From NCBI RefSeq assembly GCF_900103625.1, contig NZ_LT629700.1, positions 2,202,371 to 2,266,370 of the forward strand: a stretch of 64,000 nt of DNA. Reading direction: 5' to 3'. The notes under the pieces are model-generated. The model was not told the DNA's origin and searched no databases. It was given only the letters and a program-made list of their open reading frames with translations. This DNA comes from Corynebacterium mycetoides (GTDB lineage: Bacteria > Actinomycetota > Actinomycetes > Mycobacteriales > Mycobacteriaceae). Shown here in pieces: positions 8,832 through 17,783 of the stretch (position 1 is the first letter of the stretch; each line of letters opens with the position of its first letter). The translations under genes and the position numbers were made by a program.

Positions 8832-8853
8832 AAAATGGTACAAAGACCATTTT
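8832..8853 (-). promoter_or_regulatory. Candidate operator upstream of the butanediol-dehydrogenase-type gene
   Basis: AAAATGGT-acaaag-ACCATTTT, a perfect 8-bp inverted repeat spaced by six bases, AT-rich against a GC-rich background and placed immediately ahead of the ribosome site. The arrangement fits a dimeric TetR-, GntR- or MarR-type repressor; the regulator is not identifiable here. Confidence 0.5.
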
Positions 8854-9057
8854 AGCTGTCAGTTTCCCAAACAGACCGAGTTGTGCAGTTACTCACATGG
8901 GCCCGCTTTTCCTTAACGCCTTTCGGGGGTGGCGGAAACCCAGCCGGGTCAGTGAGTTAAGCGAGCGCGCCGCTTAGAACCGCAGCAGTCCCTGCTGTGC
9001 TGTTCTGTCCTGCCGCCGAAAACGCCAGACCCTCATCGACCACTTCTGCTCCATCAC

Positions 9058-9091
9058 GGCACCCGGCAGATCTAGCAATTTTCCGGGTGCC
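9058..9091 (-). terminator. Hairpin behind the catalase gene
   Basis: GGCACCCGG and CCGGGTGCC form a perfect 9-bp stem with a 16-base loop, 20 bp past the catalase stop. The stem is not followed by a U-tract on the minus strand, so this is a terminator-like or mRNA-stabilising hairpin rather than a textbook intrinsic terminator. The rest of the 277-bp gap (8834-9110) shows no gene. Confidence 0.45.
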
Positions 9092-9110
9092 ACGATATCA
9101 ACTTTGTTTC

Positions 9111-11273
9111 CTACCGCTCCCAGACGCGGTGGGAGGCGAGAAGCTCCGTTACCGCGTCAACAGCCTGGGAGGGGGAGGAGACGGCGACGATACCGGGCTG
9201 ATCGACTGCGATGCGAGCGGCACCCAGTGCGACGGAGGCATCCGGCCCGGCGAGGACAATCGCCTTCTTGTGGCGGTCGAACTCGCCCAGCATCGTGGCC
9301 ACCTCCGGGGTGGCGGGTGGGTTGACCACCACGGCAGCGTCGAACTCGATGGACCGGGCGGTGAGATACGTGCGGGACACGGACACCTCCTCGCCATCCA
9401 GGGTGAGAGTGCCGCCCTTCGTGGAAACGATCATCGGAGTGATGCCGGCGTCGAAAAGCTCGTTGAGAAGCGAGCCGACCCCCTCCAGCGCCTGCTCCGG
9501 GCTGACCAGAACCGCTACCTGGCGACCGTCGACAGGCCAAGTCTTGCCCACCTGGGACAGCGCGGGCGACGGGGTGACCTCCGCGACCTCGTGCGGCTGC
9601 GGGTGAGGCAGGCCGAGGTTGTCCGCGACGGTCTCGGCGAGCCCCTGGTCCACGTGGGCGAGTACGTCCAGGTATCGTAGCTTCACAGCTTCCTCGTAGC
9701 ATTTGCCCAGTTCGAAAGAGAACGCGTCGGTCAGGTGCTGCTTCTCCACGTCCGACAGAGACAGGTAGAACATGCGTGGCTGCGAGAAGTGGTCTTCGAA
9801 GGAAGCCGGGTTCTCACGGGTGATGTGGCCCTCAACGGGCTGCGGGACGTCGATAAGCGCACCCTCGTTGACGCTCGCCTCGGTGGGGTTGCCCTTATCC
9901 AGGCTGTTCGGCTTGTAGGGTGCGACGCCGGTGTGCGCGCCCTGCTGGTACATGCCGTCGCGGAGGTTGTCGTTGACGGGCGCGTGCGGGCGGTTGATTG
10001 GCAGCTGGGAGAAGTTCGGTCCGCCCAGTCGGCTGATCTGGGTGTCCAGGTAGGAAAACAGGCGTGCCTGCAGCAGCGGGTCGTTGGTCACGTCGATGCC
10101 CGGCACAAGGTGGCCCGGGTGGAAGGCGACCTGCTCGGTCTCTTCGAAGTAGTTGCCTGGGTTCCTGTTCAAGGTCAGGGTGCCGATGATCTCCACCGGG
10201 GCGAGCTCCTCGGGGACGATCTTCGTCGGGTCAAGCAGATCAATGCCCTCGAACATCTGCTCCTGGGTGTTCGGGAAGACCTGAACACCCAGGTCCCACT
10301 CGGGGTAGGCGCCGGCCTCGATGGCGTCGGCGAGATCACGGCGGTGGAAATCCGGGTCCACCCCGCCGGTGATCTGCGCTTCCTCCCACACCTGGGAGTG
10401 GACGCCGAGACGCGGCTTGAAGTGGAACTTGACCAAGGTGGTCTCACCGGCATCGTTGATCATGCGGAAGGTGTGGATGCCGAAGCCCTCCATGGTGCGG
10501 AAGGAACGGGGGATTCCACGGTCCGACATGTTCCAGAAGGTGTGGTGAGTGGCCTCCGTGTGAAGGCCCACGAAGTCCCAGAACGTGTCGTGCGCGCTCT
10601 GTGCCTGGGGGATCTCCCGGTCCGGGTGCGGTTTGGCGGCGTGGATGACGTCCGGAAACTTGATACCGTCCTGGATGAAGAACACCGGAATGTTGTTGCC
10701 CACCAGGTCCCAGGTGCCCTCGTCGGTGTAGAACTTGACGCCCCAGCCACGGGTGTCGCGCACACTGTCGGCGGAACCGCGGGAGCCCAGCACAGTGGAG
10801 AAGCGCACGAAAACTTCGGTTTCCTTGTCCTTGGCAAACACTCCCGCCTTAGAAATCTTGGAGGCTGCGCCGTTGGCCTTGAACACGCCATGCGCACCTG
10901 CGCCGCGCGCGTGGACCACACGCTCAGGGATGCGCTCGTGGTCGAAGTGGGTGATCTTTTCGCGGAAGTGATGGTCCTGCATGAGCAGGGGGCCACGCTC
11001 ACCAGCGCGCAGCGAGTGGCTGGTCTCGCTCAGGCGCGCACCCTGAGCGGTGGTCAGGAACTCACCCTGCTGGGCGCGGGGATCTGGCTCGCCGGCCCCG
11101 ATGTGGAACGGGCAGCCGGTCGGGGAGACCGCCTGCGGCGGCTGCTGGTCCGCTTTCGATTCGGGAGGCGTAGCCGGGGTAGTGGGCTGGTTCTTGTCCG
11201 GGGTGGCGTTGCCCGGGGTGCCGGGGGCCTTGTCGCCCTGCGGGGAGGCTGCGGGGTTGTTCTTCGGGGACAT
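9111..11273 (-). CDS. katE: Large-subunit monofunctional haem catalase (HPII/KatE type)
   Basis: 720 residues, the length of clade-2 catalases. The first 55 residues are a Pro/Ala/Lys-rich extension. The core has the catalytic His121 ([12 protein letters not shown]), the distal Asn region [12 protein letters not shown] and the proximal haem-ligand region [18 protein letters not shown]. From about residue 565 a flavodoxin/DJ-1-like domain follows ([40 protein letters not shown]), typical of the large-subunit class. It converts hydrogen peroxide to water and oxygen. It is monocistronic, with its own upstream region and a hairpin behind it; together with ohr it gives the segment an oxidative-stress flavour. 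Confidence 0.93.
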   Translation of the reverse strand: MSPKNNPAASPQGDKAPGTPGNATPDKNQPTTPATPPESKADQQPPQAVSPTGCPFHIGAGEPDPRAQQGEFLTTAQGARLSETSHSLRAGERGPLLMQDHHFREKITHFDHERIPERVVHARGAGAHGVFKANGAASKISKAGVFAKDKETEVFVRFSTVLGSRGSADSVRDTRGWGVKFYTDEGTWDLVGNNIPVFFIQDGIKFPDVIHAAKPHPDREIPQAQSAHDTFWDFVGLHTEATHHTFWNMSDRGIPRSFRTMEGFGIHTFRMINDAGETTLVKFHFKPRLGVHSQVWEEAQITGGVDPDFHRRDLADAIEAGAYPEWDLGVQVFPNTQEQMFEGIDLLDPTKIVPEELAPVEIIGTLTLNRNPGNYFEETEQVAFHPGHLVPGIDVTNDPLLQARLFSYLDTQISRLGGPNFSQLPINRPHAPVNDNLRDGMYQQGAHTGVAPYKPNSLDKGNPTEASVNEGALIDVPQPVEGHITRENPASFEDHFSQPRMFYLSLSDVEKQHLTDAFSFELGKCYEEAVKLRYLDVLAHVDQGLAETVADNLGLPHPQPHEVAEVTPSPALSQVGKTWPVDGRQVAVLVSPEQALEGVGSLLNELFDAGITPMIVSTKGGTLTLDGEEVSVSRTYLTARSIEFDAAVVVNPPATPEVATMLGEFDRHKKAIVLAGPDASVALGAARIAVDQPGIVAVSSPSQAVDAVTELLASHRVWER

Positions 11274-11520
11274 CTTCTCACCTACTGCAAATCGGTTGTT
11301 GCTTACGTAGGCGAGAGTAGAGAAAGTCGCCTGACGGGCGCGCCCTTAGACCCTCACCTGGGGTCCGTCGAATCCCGACGGGTGTTGTGGCGGTTTGTTG
11401 TGTCCGCAAGCTTGTCGATGCCCACCTGGCCCAGCGCCTTGAAATCCCCTCGTCGTGCCCCGGTCCATTGTAAAAATACTAGCGTGCCGGGCGATGTTTG
11501 CTCTGGTAAACATTGAGGTC

Positions 11521-12216
11521 ATGTCCACTTCCCGCACTGACCTGAATAAACAATCCCCGTGGGAGGTCTTCACGATCTTCACGCGGCTCGGCTGTACTTC
11601 CTTCGGCGGGCCGACAGCGCACTTGGGATACTTCCGGGACGAATTCGTGGAGAAGCGCAAGTGGTTCTCGGACAAGCAGTACGCGGACCTGGTGGCGCTG
11701 TGCCAGTTCCTGCCCGGCCCGGCGTCGAGCCAGGTGGGCATGGCGATCGGCCTGCAGCGAGCCGGGTATTTGGGCATGTTCCTGGCGTGGGTGGGTTTCA
11801 CCTTGCCGTCCGTGGTGCTCATGGTTGCGTTCGCCCTCGGGGTGGCGCAGCTGGGTGATATCAGCGAGGCTGGCTGGCTGCTCGGCTTGAAGGCGGCGGC
11901 TGTCGCTGTCGTGGCGCAGGCTGTGTACGGGATGGCGAAGAACCTGGTCACAGGTAAGATTCACGCGGCGATCGCAGTGGCGGCGCTAGTGCTCGTTCTG
12001 CTCGTGCCGCATCCGCTCATCCAAGTCGGCGCGATCGCGCTCGGCATCCTCGTCGGCCTGGCTTTGTTACGCGGCACAGGGCGAGAAAACGACAAGCCCC
12101 GTGAAGACACCGGCTCCCGCACCGCCGGGGCGGTAACCTTGGTCAGCCCGCTGCATGTACTTCATTTTCCTGGAGCCCTTGCTCGGCGACACGGATCGCG
12201 GAACCTTAAGCCTTAG
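11521..12216 (+). pseudogene. chrA: Truncated chromate transporter ChrA (5' part only)
   Basis: About 200 residues match the N-terminal half of the complete chrA downstream almost residue for residue (RLGCTSFGGPTAHLGYFRDE, LCQFLPGPASSQVGMAIGLQ, GDISEAGWLLGLKAAAVAVV). The match ends abruptly after ENDKPREDTGSRT-GAV at about 12135, where an unrelated sequence supplies roughly 27 more codons (ending RHGSRNLKP). The second half of the transporter is missing, so it is probably inactive, although some bacteria use half-length ChrA pairs. The first 25 residues differ from the downstream copy, which argues for a recombination mosaic rather than a fresh tandem duplication. Confidence 0.85.
11560..12135 (+). 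repeat. Left chrA direct repeat flanking the glycan cassette
   Basis: This segment aligns without a gap to 17820-18395 at a constant offset of 6,260 bp, with scattered substitutions that become rarer toward the right end. Recombination between the two copies would delete the whole intervening cassette and leave one intact chrA. Confidence 0.85.
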
Positions 12217-12453
12217 GAGGTCTCGAAAGCAGGTCAACGACGACGAGGTGGGCGACCGCGTAAGCGAGAGGCTCACCGCGATTGTGGAGTGCTTCGCTCG
12301 GCAAGCCATAGCGGATCGTCGCCGAAATGTGGGCGCAGTGCGAACGCTGACATGCAAGCATTGTGCAACCACGGTAATGTTTAACTGGTAAGTGGGTTGA
12401 GCGGGCTAGAGCTTTGCTGCCGTCCGCTGGTACGAGGCTGGGAGATGGGCACG
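12217..12453. other. Junction and leader region ahead of the glycan cassette
   Basis: About 240 bp between the chrA fragment and the first cassette gene. Short open frames exist on both strands but none resembles a known protein. It should contain the cassette promoter; I see no confident -35/-10 pair, operator or riboswitch. Confidence 0.3.
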
Positions 12454-13011
12454 ATGCTCGAAACCTCAAACGTTCTTGTTGGGGTCGCGGTGCTGTTCGG
12501 GGTACTTGTCTTGCTGACGCTGTACCTGCAGATCGGCCATGTCGTTCAGCGTAGGAAGGGCACCAGAAAAACGAAATTTCTCGGCGGCGCGGATTCCGGG
12601 GGTCACGGCGTGCAGGACATTCCTGATCCGAAGAACCTCGAGGAGCAACAGTGGGTGCTCGAACTCCTGCTTGACCGGGCGGGTTCCACCAGCGAACCGG
12701 ATCAGTGGCAGGAAATCCGCCAAGTTGCAGCTAATAAGTGCGGGAAGATGCTGCACGCCACGTTGCGCTCGCGCAAGTCCTCGGACCGTCTCTACGCCCT
12801 GGCAGCGATTTACCGATTGGGGCTACGGGGATTCGGACGCGCCATCGCAAAGATCAAGCCCCGTAACGGGCTGGAAGGCGTGTTCAAAGCGGCCATCATG
12901 GGCGAAAAGCTTGAGACGGCGGACGCAGCTGGAAGCATCAATGAGCTCTCGTTGGGAAGCATCTACGAAGCGATTCAGGCGACTGAGCAGAAAAGGCAGA
13001 TCAATGCGTAG
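12454..13011 (+). CDS. HEAT-repeat-like membrane-anchored protein of a glycan synthesis cassette
   Basis: About 185 residues. An N-terminal helix (NVLVGVAVLFGVLVLLTLYLQI) anchors the protein, followed by a basic linker and an alpha-helical cytoplasmic domain. Blocks such as QEIRQVAANKCGKMLHATL and RLYALAAIYRLGLRGFGRAI look like HEAT-type helical pairs. I chose the ATG at 12454 because GGGAG lies nine bases upstream. The stop overlaps the start of the GT2 gene by eight bases, so the two are translationally coupled. The role is inferred: a scaffold or regulator of the synthase encoded next. The HEAT assignment is from pattern only. Confidence 0.6.
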   Translation: MLETSNVLVGVAVLFGVLVLLTLYLQIGHVVQRRKGTRKTKFLGGADSGGHGVQDIPDPKNLEEQQWVLELLLDRAGSTSEPDQWQEIRQVAANKCGKMLHATLRSRKSSDRLYALAAIYRLGLRGFGRAIAKIKPRNGLEGVFKAAIMGEKLETADAAGSINELSLGSIYEAIQATEQKRQINA

Positions 13012-14443
13012 CGACATAGCGCTGACAATCCTCGCCTGGATTGGTTACTTCCTAGCGGCCTACGTGCTAATAGTAGTCGGTTTCTATTTCGCTATGATGG
13101 TCATCGCGCTCGTGCGCGTCAGACGCAACCGGAAATTCGAGCGCCCCCTGGACTTCCTCGGGGAATCAGAGGTTTTTGATCTGGGCGTGTCGGTGCTGGT
13201 GCCCGCCTACAACGAAGAGGCCGGCATCCTGCAGAGCGTGCGCTCCCTGCTCAAGCTGCGGTACACCGATTACGAAATTCTGGTGGTCGACGACGGCGCC
13301 TCGGATAACACATCCGCGTTGCTGATTAAGGAATTCGATATGGAGCCGGCGGACTTTCACCCCCGCGAGGACGCGCTGGAGACCGCAGCCGTGCTCGAGC
13401 GCTACCAGTCGAGCATCCACCCCAACCTGCGGCTGATACGCAAGGAAAACGGCGGCAAGGCGGACACCCTGAACTGCGGGATCAACTATTCGGCGATGGA
13501 GTACGTTTGCACGGTAGACGGGGATTCAATGCTGGAGCAGCATGCGCTGCAGCGCATCATGCGCCCCTTTGTCTTCGGTGGTGGCGATGTCGCGGTGGCC
13601 GGCGGCACCGTCGAGCTCATGAACGGCAACGACGTGGTGGGCGGTATGGCGGACAAGCAGGTCAACTTTTCAGAAAATCCGCTGGTGGCGATGCAGGCCT
13701 TGGAGTATTATCGCTCCTACCTTATCGGGCGCGTGGCGCTGAGCCAGTTCAACCTCATGCTCGTCTGTTCCGGCGCCTTCACCGTCTTCGACAAATCCTT
13801 GCTCATTCGTTACGGCGGGCTCGCCCGTGGGGCGCTGGGGGAGGACATGGAGGTGATTGTGCGCTTGCAGAAAAGCATGCGCGACGACTCCGCCCGCAAA
13901 CGCATCGTTCACGTCCCCGACGCTATCTGCTACACCGAGGCCCCGGAAACCCTCAAAGTCTTGCGTCTCCAGCGGCGTCGTTGGCACCAGGGAATGTGGG
14001 AGAGCCTGTCGCGCCATCGAAGGGTGACGTGCAACCCGAAGTACCGCTCCCTTGGCCTTGTGGCCTTCCCGTACTTTTGGATCGCGGAGGCGCTGCTGCC
14101 ACTCATCGAGCTCGCCGGCTGGATTTACCTCTTCCTCAGCTTTTTTGCAGGCCAGTTGTTCCTCGAGTTCTCGATCGTGTTCATAGCCTTCTTCATCATC
14201 TACTCCGGCGTGGTGAACACGATCGCTGTAATGCTCAGCGCGTGGCAGCAGGGCAAATACCCTAGTTTCGCCGAGATCACCTACATCCTCGGCCTGTCCT
14301 TCACGGAGATCTTCTGGTACAAACCACTCGTGCTTTTCTGGAGACTTGAGGGCATCTTCCGCTTCCTGAACAAACAGAGCGAGTGGGGAAAGATGGATCG
14401 TGTTGGCTTGGGCAGCTCACAATCCAAGGCGGTGGTGCCGTGA
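13004..14443 (+). CDS. Processive family-2 glycosyltransferase (cellulose/hyaluronan-synthase-like)
   Basis: 479 residues with a GT-A catalytic domain between membrane helices: one or two at residues 5-35 and a C-terminal cluster (IAEALLPLIELAGWIYLFLSF, FIAFFIIYSGVVNTIAVMLS). All signatures of processive beta-glycan synthases are present: Asp96-Asp97 in VVDDGASDNT, the DxD at 172-174 (VDGDS), Glu280-Asp281 in GEDME and QxxRW as QRRRWHQG at 323-330. It should polymerise a nucleotide sugar on the cytoplasmic face and may thread the polymer through the membrane. There is no PilZ domain. It overlaps genes on both sides (8 bp and 4 bp), which makes the three genes one unit. The sugar specificity cannot be read from sequence. 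Confidence 0.85.
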   Translation: MRSDIALTILAWIGYFLAAYVLIVVGFYFAMMVIALVRVRRNRKFERPLDFLGESEVFDLGVSVLVPAYNEEAGILQSVRSLLKLRYTDYEILVVDDGASDNTSALLIKEFDMEPADFHPREDALETAAVLERYQSSIHPNLRLIRKENGGKADTLNCGINYSAMEYVCTVDGDSMLEQHALQRIMRPFVFGGGDVAVAGGTVELMNGNDVVGGMADKQVNFSENPLVAMQALEYYRSYLIGRVALSQFNLMLVCSGAFTVFDKSLLIRYGGLARGALGEDMEVIVRLQKSMRDDSARKRIVHVPDAICYTEAPETLKVLRLQRRRWHQGMWESLSRHRRVTCNPKYRSLGLVAFPYFWIAEALLPLIELAGWIYLFLSFFAGQLFLEFSIVFIAFFIIYSGVVNTIAVMLSAWQQGKYPSFAEITYILGLSFTEIFWYKPLVLFWRLEGIFRFLNKQSEWGKMDRVGLGSSQSKAVVP

Positions 14444-17400
14444 AGAAGTTGATCTCCGCCATCGCGCTCGTATCGCTGCTCCTCCTTGTCCCGGTGGTGG
14501 TGTGGGTGGCTAAGCCGAGTGACCTACACAGCGCCTTGGTGATCGAGAACAATGCCGGCACCGCGGCCGCCACGTCCGAGCGTCAGGACCGAGGAGCAGG
14601 ATACGTGTTCAACTACCGCAAAATCCGTCCTACGTATACATCGTCGAACGACTTGGACTACTCCATCGATGAGCTCAAGGATTTCGACGCCGTGTATCTG
14701 ACCACAGAGGACGGCTACCGACTGTCGCTCGCGGAGTGGAATAAGGTGGCGGTCAATATCGGCCAGAACGACCCGAGTCTGTTGGTAGCGGAGTACGGCG
14801 TTATCCAAAACGCGGAGTCCGGTGAGCTTGCTGAATACATTGCCCGAGATATCGGGGTCAAACCAACCGGGTGGTCAGGTAAGTACGTGGACGACCTCGC
14901 TCAACCGGGCGACTCCGACATTCCCGACCGGGTGGTCGCCGCGGCGGGCGGCTGGCAGTACTCGGGACCAGGGCTGGTGCTGAATAACAGCCGGGAGGCC
15001 AAGACGATCGTGCTTGAGCTCAGCTCGGAGGGAAGGAAGGGGGGCGTCGGTCTTGACCGCACCGACAAAGCACGGGAGCTCGGCTACAAGGACATTTCGG
15101 CACTATACGACGGCTGGTTCGACGTCATCGAGCCAGCCGCCGGGACCGACCCCCTCTACAACTTCGATCTTCGGCTCAGTGATGATCAACTGCAGCAATT
15201 ACAGGCCAGCGGACTTCCCGGTGTGTTGCCGGCTGTGACCCTAGATCGGGACGCCACCTCGGACCGCATGTACCTTTGTGGTCGTTTCAGCGAGGTTGAG
15301 GGTGTGCCCCAGGTGTTTCAGTACGAGGGGATCCAGCACCTTTACAGCTTCCTCCAGCGATTCAGCTCCAGCAACTTCTACTGGAGCGCGTTCTTCCCCA
15401 TTATCAACCACACCATTAAGGAGCACGCCCGATCGTCTAAGAGAATGCTCGAGGCCAAGCAGGAAGTCGAACAGGAACCGACCGCTGGGGTTTCTTACCC
15501 AGCGCGCGTGGGCAAGACCAACGACCGCATCGAGGTGAATATCGACGGAAAGTTCACCCCGTTGACCATCAAGGGAGTGAACATGGGCATGGCTAAGCCC
15601 GGTCACTTCCCGGGAGAGGCCGGGATCACTGAGGACGAGTACTACGCCTGGTTCGAAGAAATCGGCGCGATGAATGCCAACACCGTCCGCGTCTACACTT
15701 TGCACCCTCCGGGATTCTACCGGGCGCTGGCAAAGTACAACGCGTCACACGCGGCCAAGATCTACGTCCTGCACGGCGTGTGGATCAACGAAGAGTGGAT
15801 CACGGGTGATTCGGACGCATACCACGACGAGGCGCTGCACGGTTTCCAGAAAGAGATCCAGCATGTGGTCGACGCGATGCACGGTAACGCGCTCGTGGAA
15901 CATGTGCCAGGGCACTCTTCCGGCGCTTATGCGGCGGATATTTCGGACTATGTCATTGGCTGGGTTCTAGGCACTGAATGGGACCCGTTCATGGTCCTGG
16001 GTACCAACGAAAAGCACCAAGACGCGGGGCAGTTCGACGGCGACTACTTTTACACGGACGAGGCTAGCCCGTTCGAGTACTGGCTCGCGGAGCAGATGGA
16101 ATTCACCACGAACTACGAGGTGTCGCGCTACGAGGAGACCCGGCCCATAAGCTTCACGAACTGGGTGACCACTGATATTTTGAACCACCCCTCCGACAGC
16201 TCAAACAAAGAGGACATCGCTGAGGTCAACCCCAACCACATCCACACACGCGGAGTGATGGAGGAGATAGGCCAGTTCGCATCCTACCACGTCTACCCAT
16301 ATTACCCGGAATTCATCCGGATGGACCAAAAGTATGCGAAATCCAAGGATTGGAGGGGTGAGCCGAACCCGTATTACGCGTACCTGCAAGAGCTACGCGC
16401 TGCGCATACCATGCCAGTTTTGGTTGCAGAGTTCGGCATCCCCGCCTCGCGCGGAAGAACACATACTGGCCCCAACGACATGCATCAGGGCATGGAGTCC
16501 GAGCAGGAGCAGGGCGAGCACCTTGTTCACATGTACGAAGACATCCTGCACGCTGGCTACCTCGGTGGACTCGTGTTCACCTGGCAGGATGAGTGGTTCA
16601 AGCGAACCTGGAACACGATGGACTTCGACAACCCCAGCCGCCGCGCCTTCTGGTCTAACGCGCAAACTTCTGAGCAGCAGTTCGGCCTGTTGAGCTTCGA
16701 TACGCTAAAGGTCAAGGTCGACGGCGATGTCAGGGAATGGGAAGCCGACCCAATTTATTCCGCCGACAACGCGGAAGATCCGATCCGCAACGTTTACATT
16801 GACCATGATGAGCGGTACCTCTACTACCGCTTCGATCTCGCCCCAGGCGCGCACGAAAACGGGGGCTACCCAGTTGCATTGGTGGATACTATTGGGGGCC
16901 AAGGCAACGAGCACGTCAACAACCTGGGCGTGGACAGTCCGGTAAAGGCGGACTTCATGCTCTCGATGAAGCCCGGGAAATCGCAGCTGCTTGTAAACCC
17001 GTACTACGACATGCACGCCTACCTGTACGGCTACTTCCAGAAGTCAATACCGTACAGCGAGAACATATTCCTCAGCAGTACCGGTGAGTTCGTTCCCATC
17101 CGCTACGTATTGAACAACGAGATGCGCAACCGCGAAACGGGCGAATTGATCCCCTTCGAGGAGTACGAGACAGGTGCGCTGCGGGAGGGCAACGGCAACC
17201 CCAACGCGGATAACTACGATTCGCTGGCGGATTACGCTTGGTCCGCCGACAAATCGAAGCTTGAGGTGCGCATCCCGTGGCTACTTTTGAACTTCCGCGA
17301 CCCGAGCCAGCGCGAGGTGACCTCGGACCTGTGGGGCAATCAGTCCATCTACGAAAGCGAGTTCGTAGACGATATCGGGCTGAGCTTTGTGTTTGTCGGT

Positions 17401-17541
17401 GGCGGCGGGGGAGATGAAGCGCTGCAGCAGGCAACCAAGCCGGTCCGCTACACCTGGGACAAGTGGGACCGTTTCGAGACGTCGCACCGGCTCAAGGAGT
17501 CCTACTTCATTTTGCAGTCTTTTTACGACACAGTGGAGTAG
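14440..17541 (+). CDS. Large membrane-anchored clan-A-like glycosidase of the glycan cassette
   Basis: 1,033 residues starting at a GTG that overlaps the GT2 stop (GTGA). Residues 3-24 form a signal anchor, so most of the protein faces outside. An N-terminal module (about 55-300, LKDFDAVYLTTEDGYRLSLAEW) is of unknown type. From about 365 a TIM-barrel region resembles GH2/GH5 catalytic domains: LTIKGVNMGMAKPGHFPGE, ANTVRVYTLHPPGFY, GTEWDPF near 511 as a possible acid/base and PVLVAEFGIPASRG near 660 with a nucleophile-like Glu. The last 230 residues (VDGDVREWEADPIY, DERYLYYRFDL) look like a beta-sandwich binding module. It probably trims, transfers or modifies the polymer made by the GT2. The catalytic assignment is by analogy. 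Confidence 0.65.
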   Translation: MKKLISAIALVSLLLLVPVVVWVAKPSDLHSALVIENNAGTAAATSERQDRGAGYVFNYRKIRPTYTSSNDLDYSIDELKDFDAVYLTTEDGYRLSLAEWNKVAVNIGQNDPSLLVAEYGVIQNAESGELAEYIARDIGVKPTGWSGKYVDDLAQPGDSDIPDRVVAAAGGWQYSGPGLVLNNSREAKTIVLELSSEGRKGGVGLDRTDKARELGYKDISALYDGWFDVIEPAAGTDPLYNFDLRLSDDQLQQLQASGLPGVLPAVTLDRDATSDRMYLCGRFSEVEGVPQVFQYEGIQHLYSFLQRFSSSNFYWSAFFPIINHTIKEHARSSKRMLEAKQEVEQEPTAGVSYPARVGKTNDRIEVNIDGKFTPLTIKGVNMGMAKPGHFPGEAGITEDEYYAWFEEIGAMNANTVRVYTLHPPGFYRALAKYNASHAAKIYVLHGVWINEEWITGDSDAYHDEALHGFQKEIQHVVDAMHGNALVEHVPGHSSGAYAADISDYVIGWVLGTEWDPFMVLGTNEKHQDAGQFDGDYFYTDEASPFEYWLAEQMEFTTNYEVSRYEETRPISFTNWVTTDILNHPSDSSNKEDIAEVNPNHIHTRGVMEEIGQFASYHVYPYYPEFIRMDQKYAKSKDWRGEPNPYYAYLQELRAAHTMPVLVAEFGIPASRGRTHTGPNDMHQGMESEQEQGEHLVHMYEDILHAGYLGGLVFTWQDEWFKRTWNTMDFDNPSRRAFWSNAQTSEQQFGLLSFDTLKVKVDGDVREWEADPIYSADNAEDPIRNVYIDHDERYLYYRFDLAPGAHENGGYPVALVDTIGGQGNEHVNNLGVDSPVKADFMLSMKPGKSQLLVNPYYDMHAYLYGYFQKSIPYSENIFLSSTGEFVPIRYVLNNEMRNRETGELIPFEEYETGALREGNGNPNADNYDSLADYAWSADKSKLEVRIPWLLLNFRDPSQREVTSDLWGNQSIYESEFVDDIGLSFVFVGGGGGDEALQQATKPVRYTWDKWDRFETSHRLKESYFILQSFYDTVE

Positions 17542-17783
17542 CTAGCCATCGGGTGCGCCCGGTCAATCCAGCGCTAAACGTCGCCGAGCAACTGCTGGTG
17601 GTGTGCGGAACCCAAATTTCGATGCGGGCGGCGTGCGAAGAGAGAAAATTCTCCTCGGTCGGGCGCGCCGAAGAGGATCACGCGGTGGATGTCGGGCCGG
17701 GCACCGCATTATCGTATATAAAACCTCTGCCTGGTTTGCCGGCCCATGGTTGACAGGTCAGGGCTCTGGTAAAAGTTGAGGGT
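17542..17783. other. Gap between glycan cassette and intact chrA
   Basis: About 240 bp with no credible gene. It should hold the cassette terminator and the chrA promoter. A short GC-rich inverted repeat follows the stop codon but lacks a U-tract. CTCTGGTAAA just before the chrA start also precedes the truncated chrA, so the repeat extends weakly into the leader. Confidence 0.3.

Noticed and set aside
9735..11516. 593-codon open frame antisense to the catalase gene
   Set aside because: It mirrors the third-position GC bias of katE, has no recognisable motif, and katE itself is unmistakable.
12155..12391. Short open frames on both strands between the chrA fragment and the glycan cassette
   Set aside because: No ribosome site, no similarity, and the two strands overlap each other; probably leader DNA or an unrecognisable remnant.
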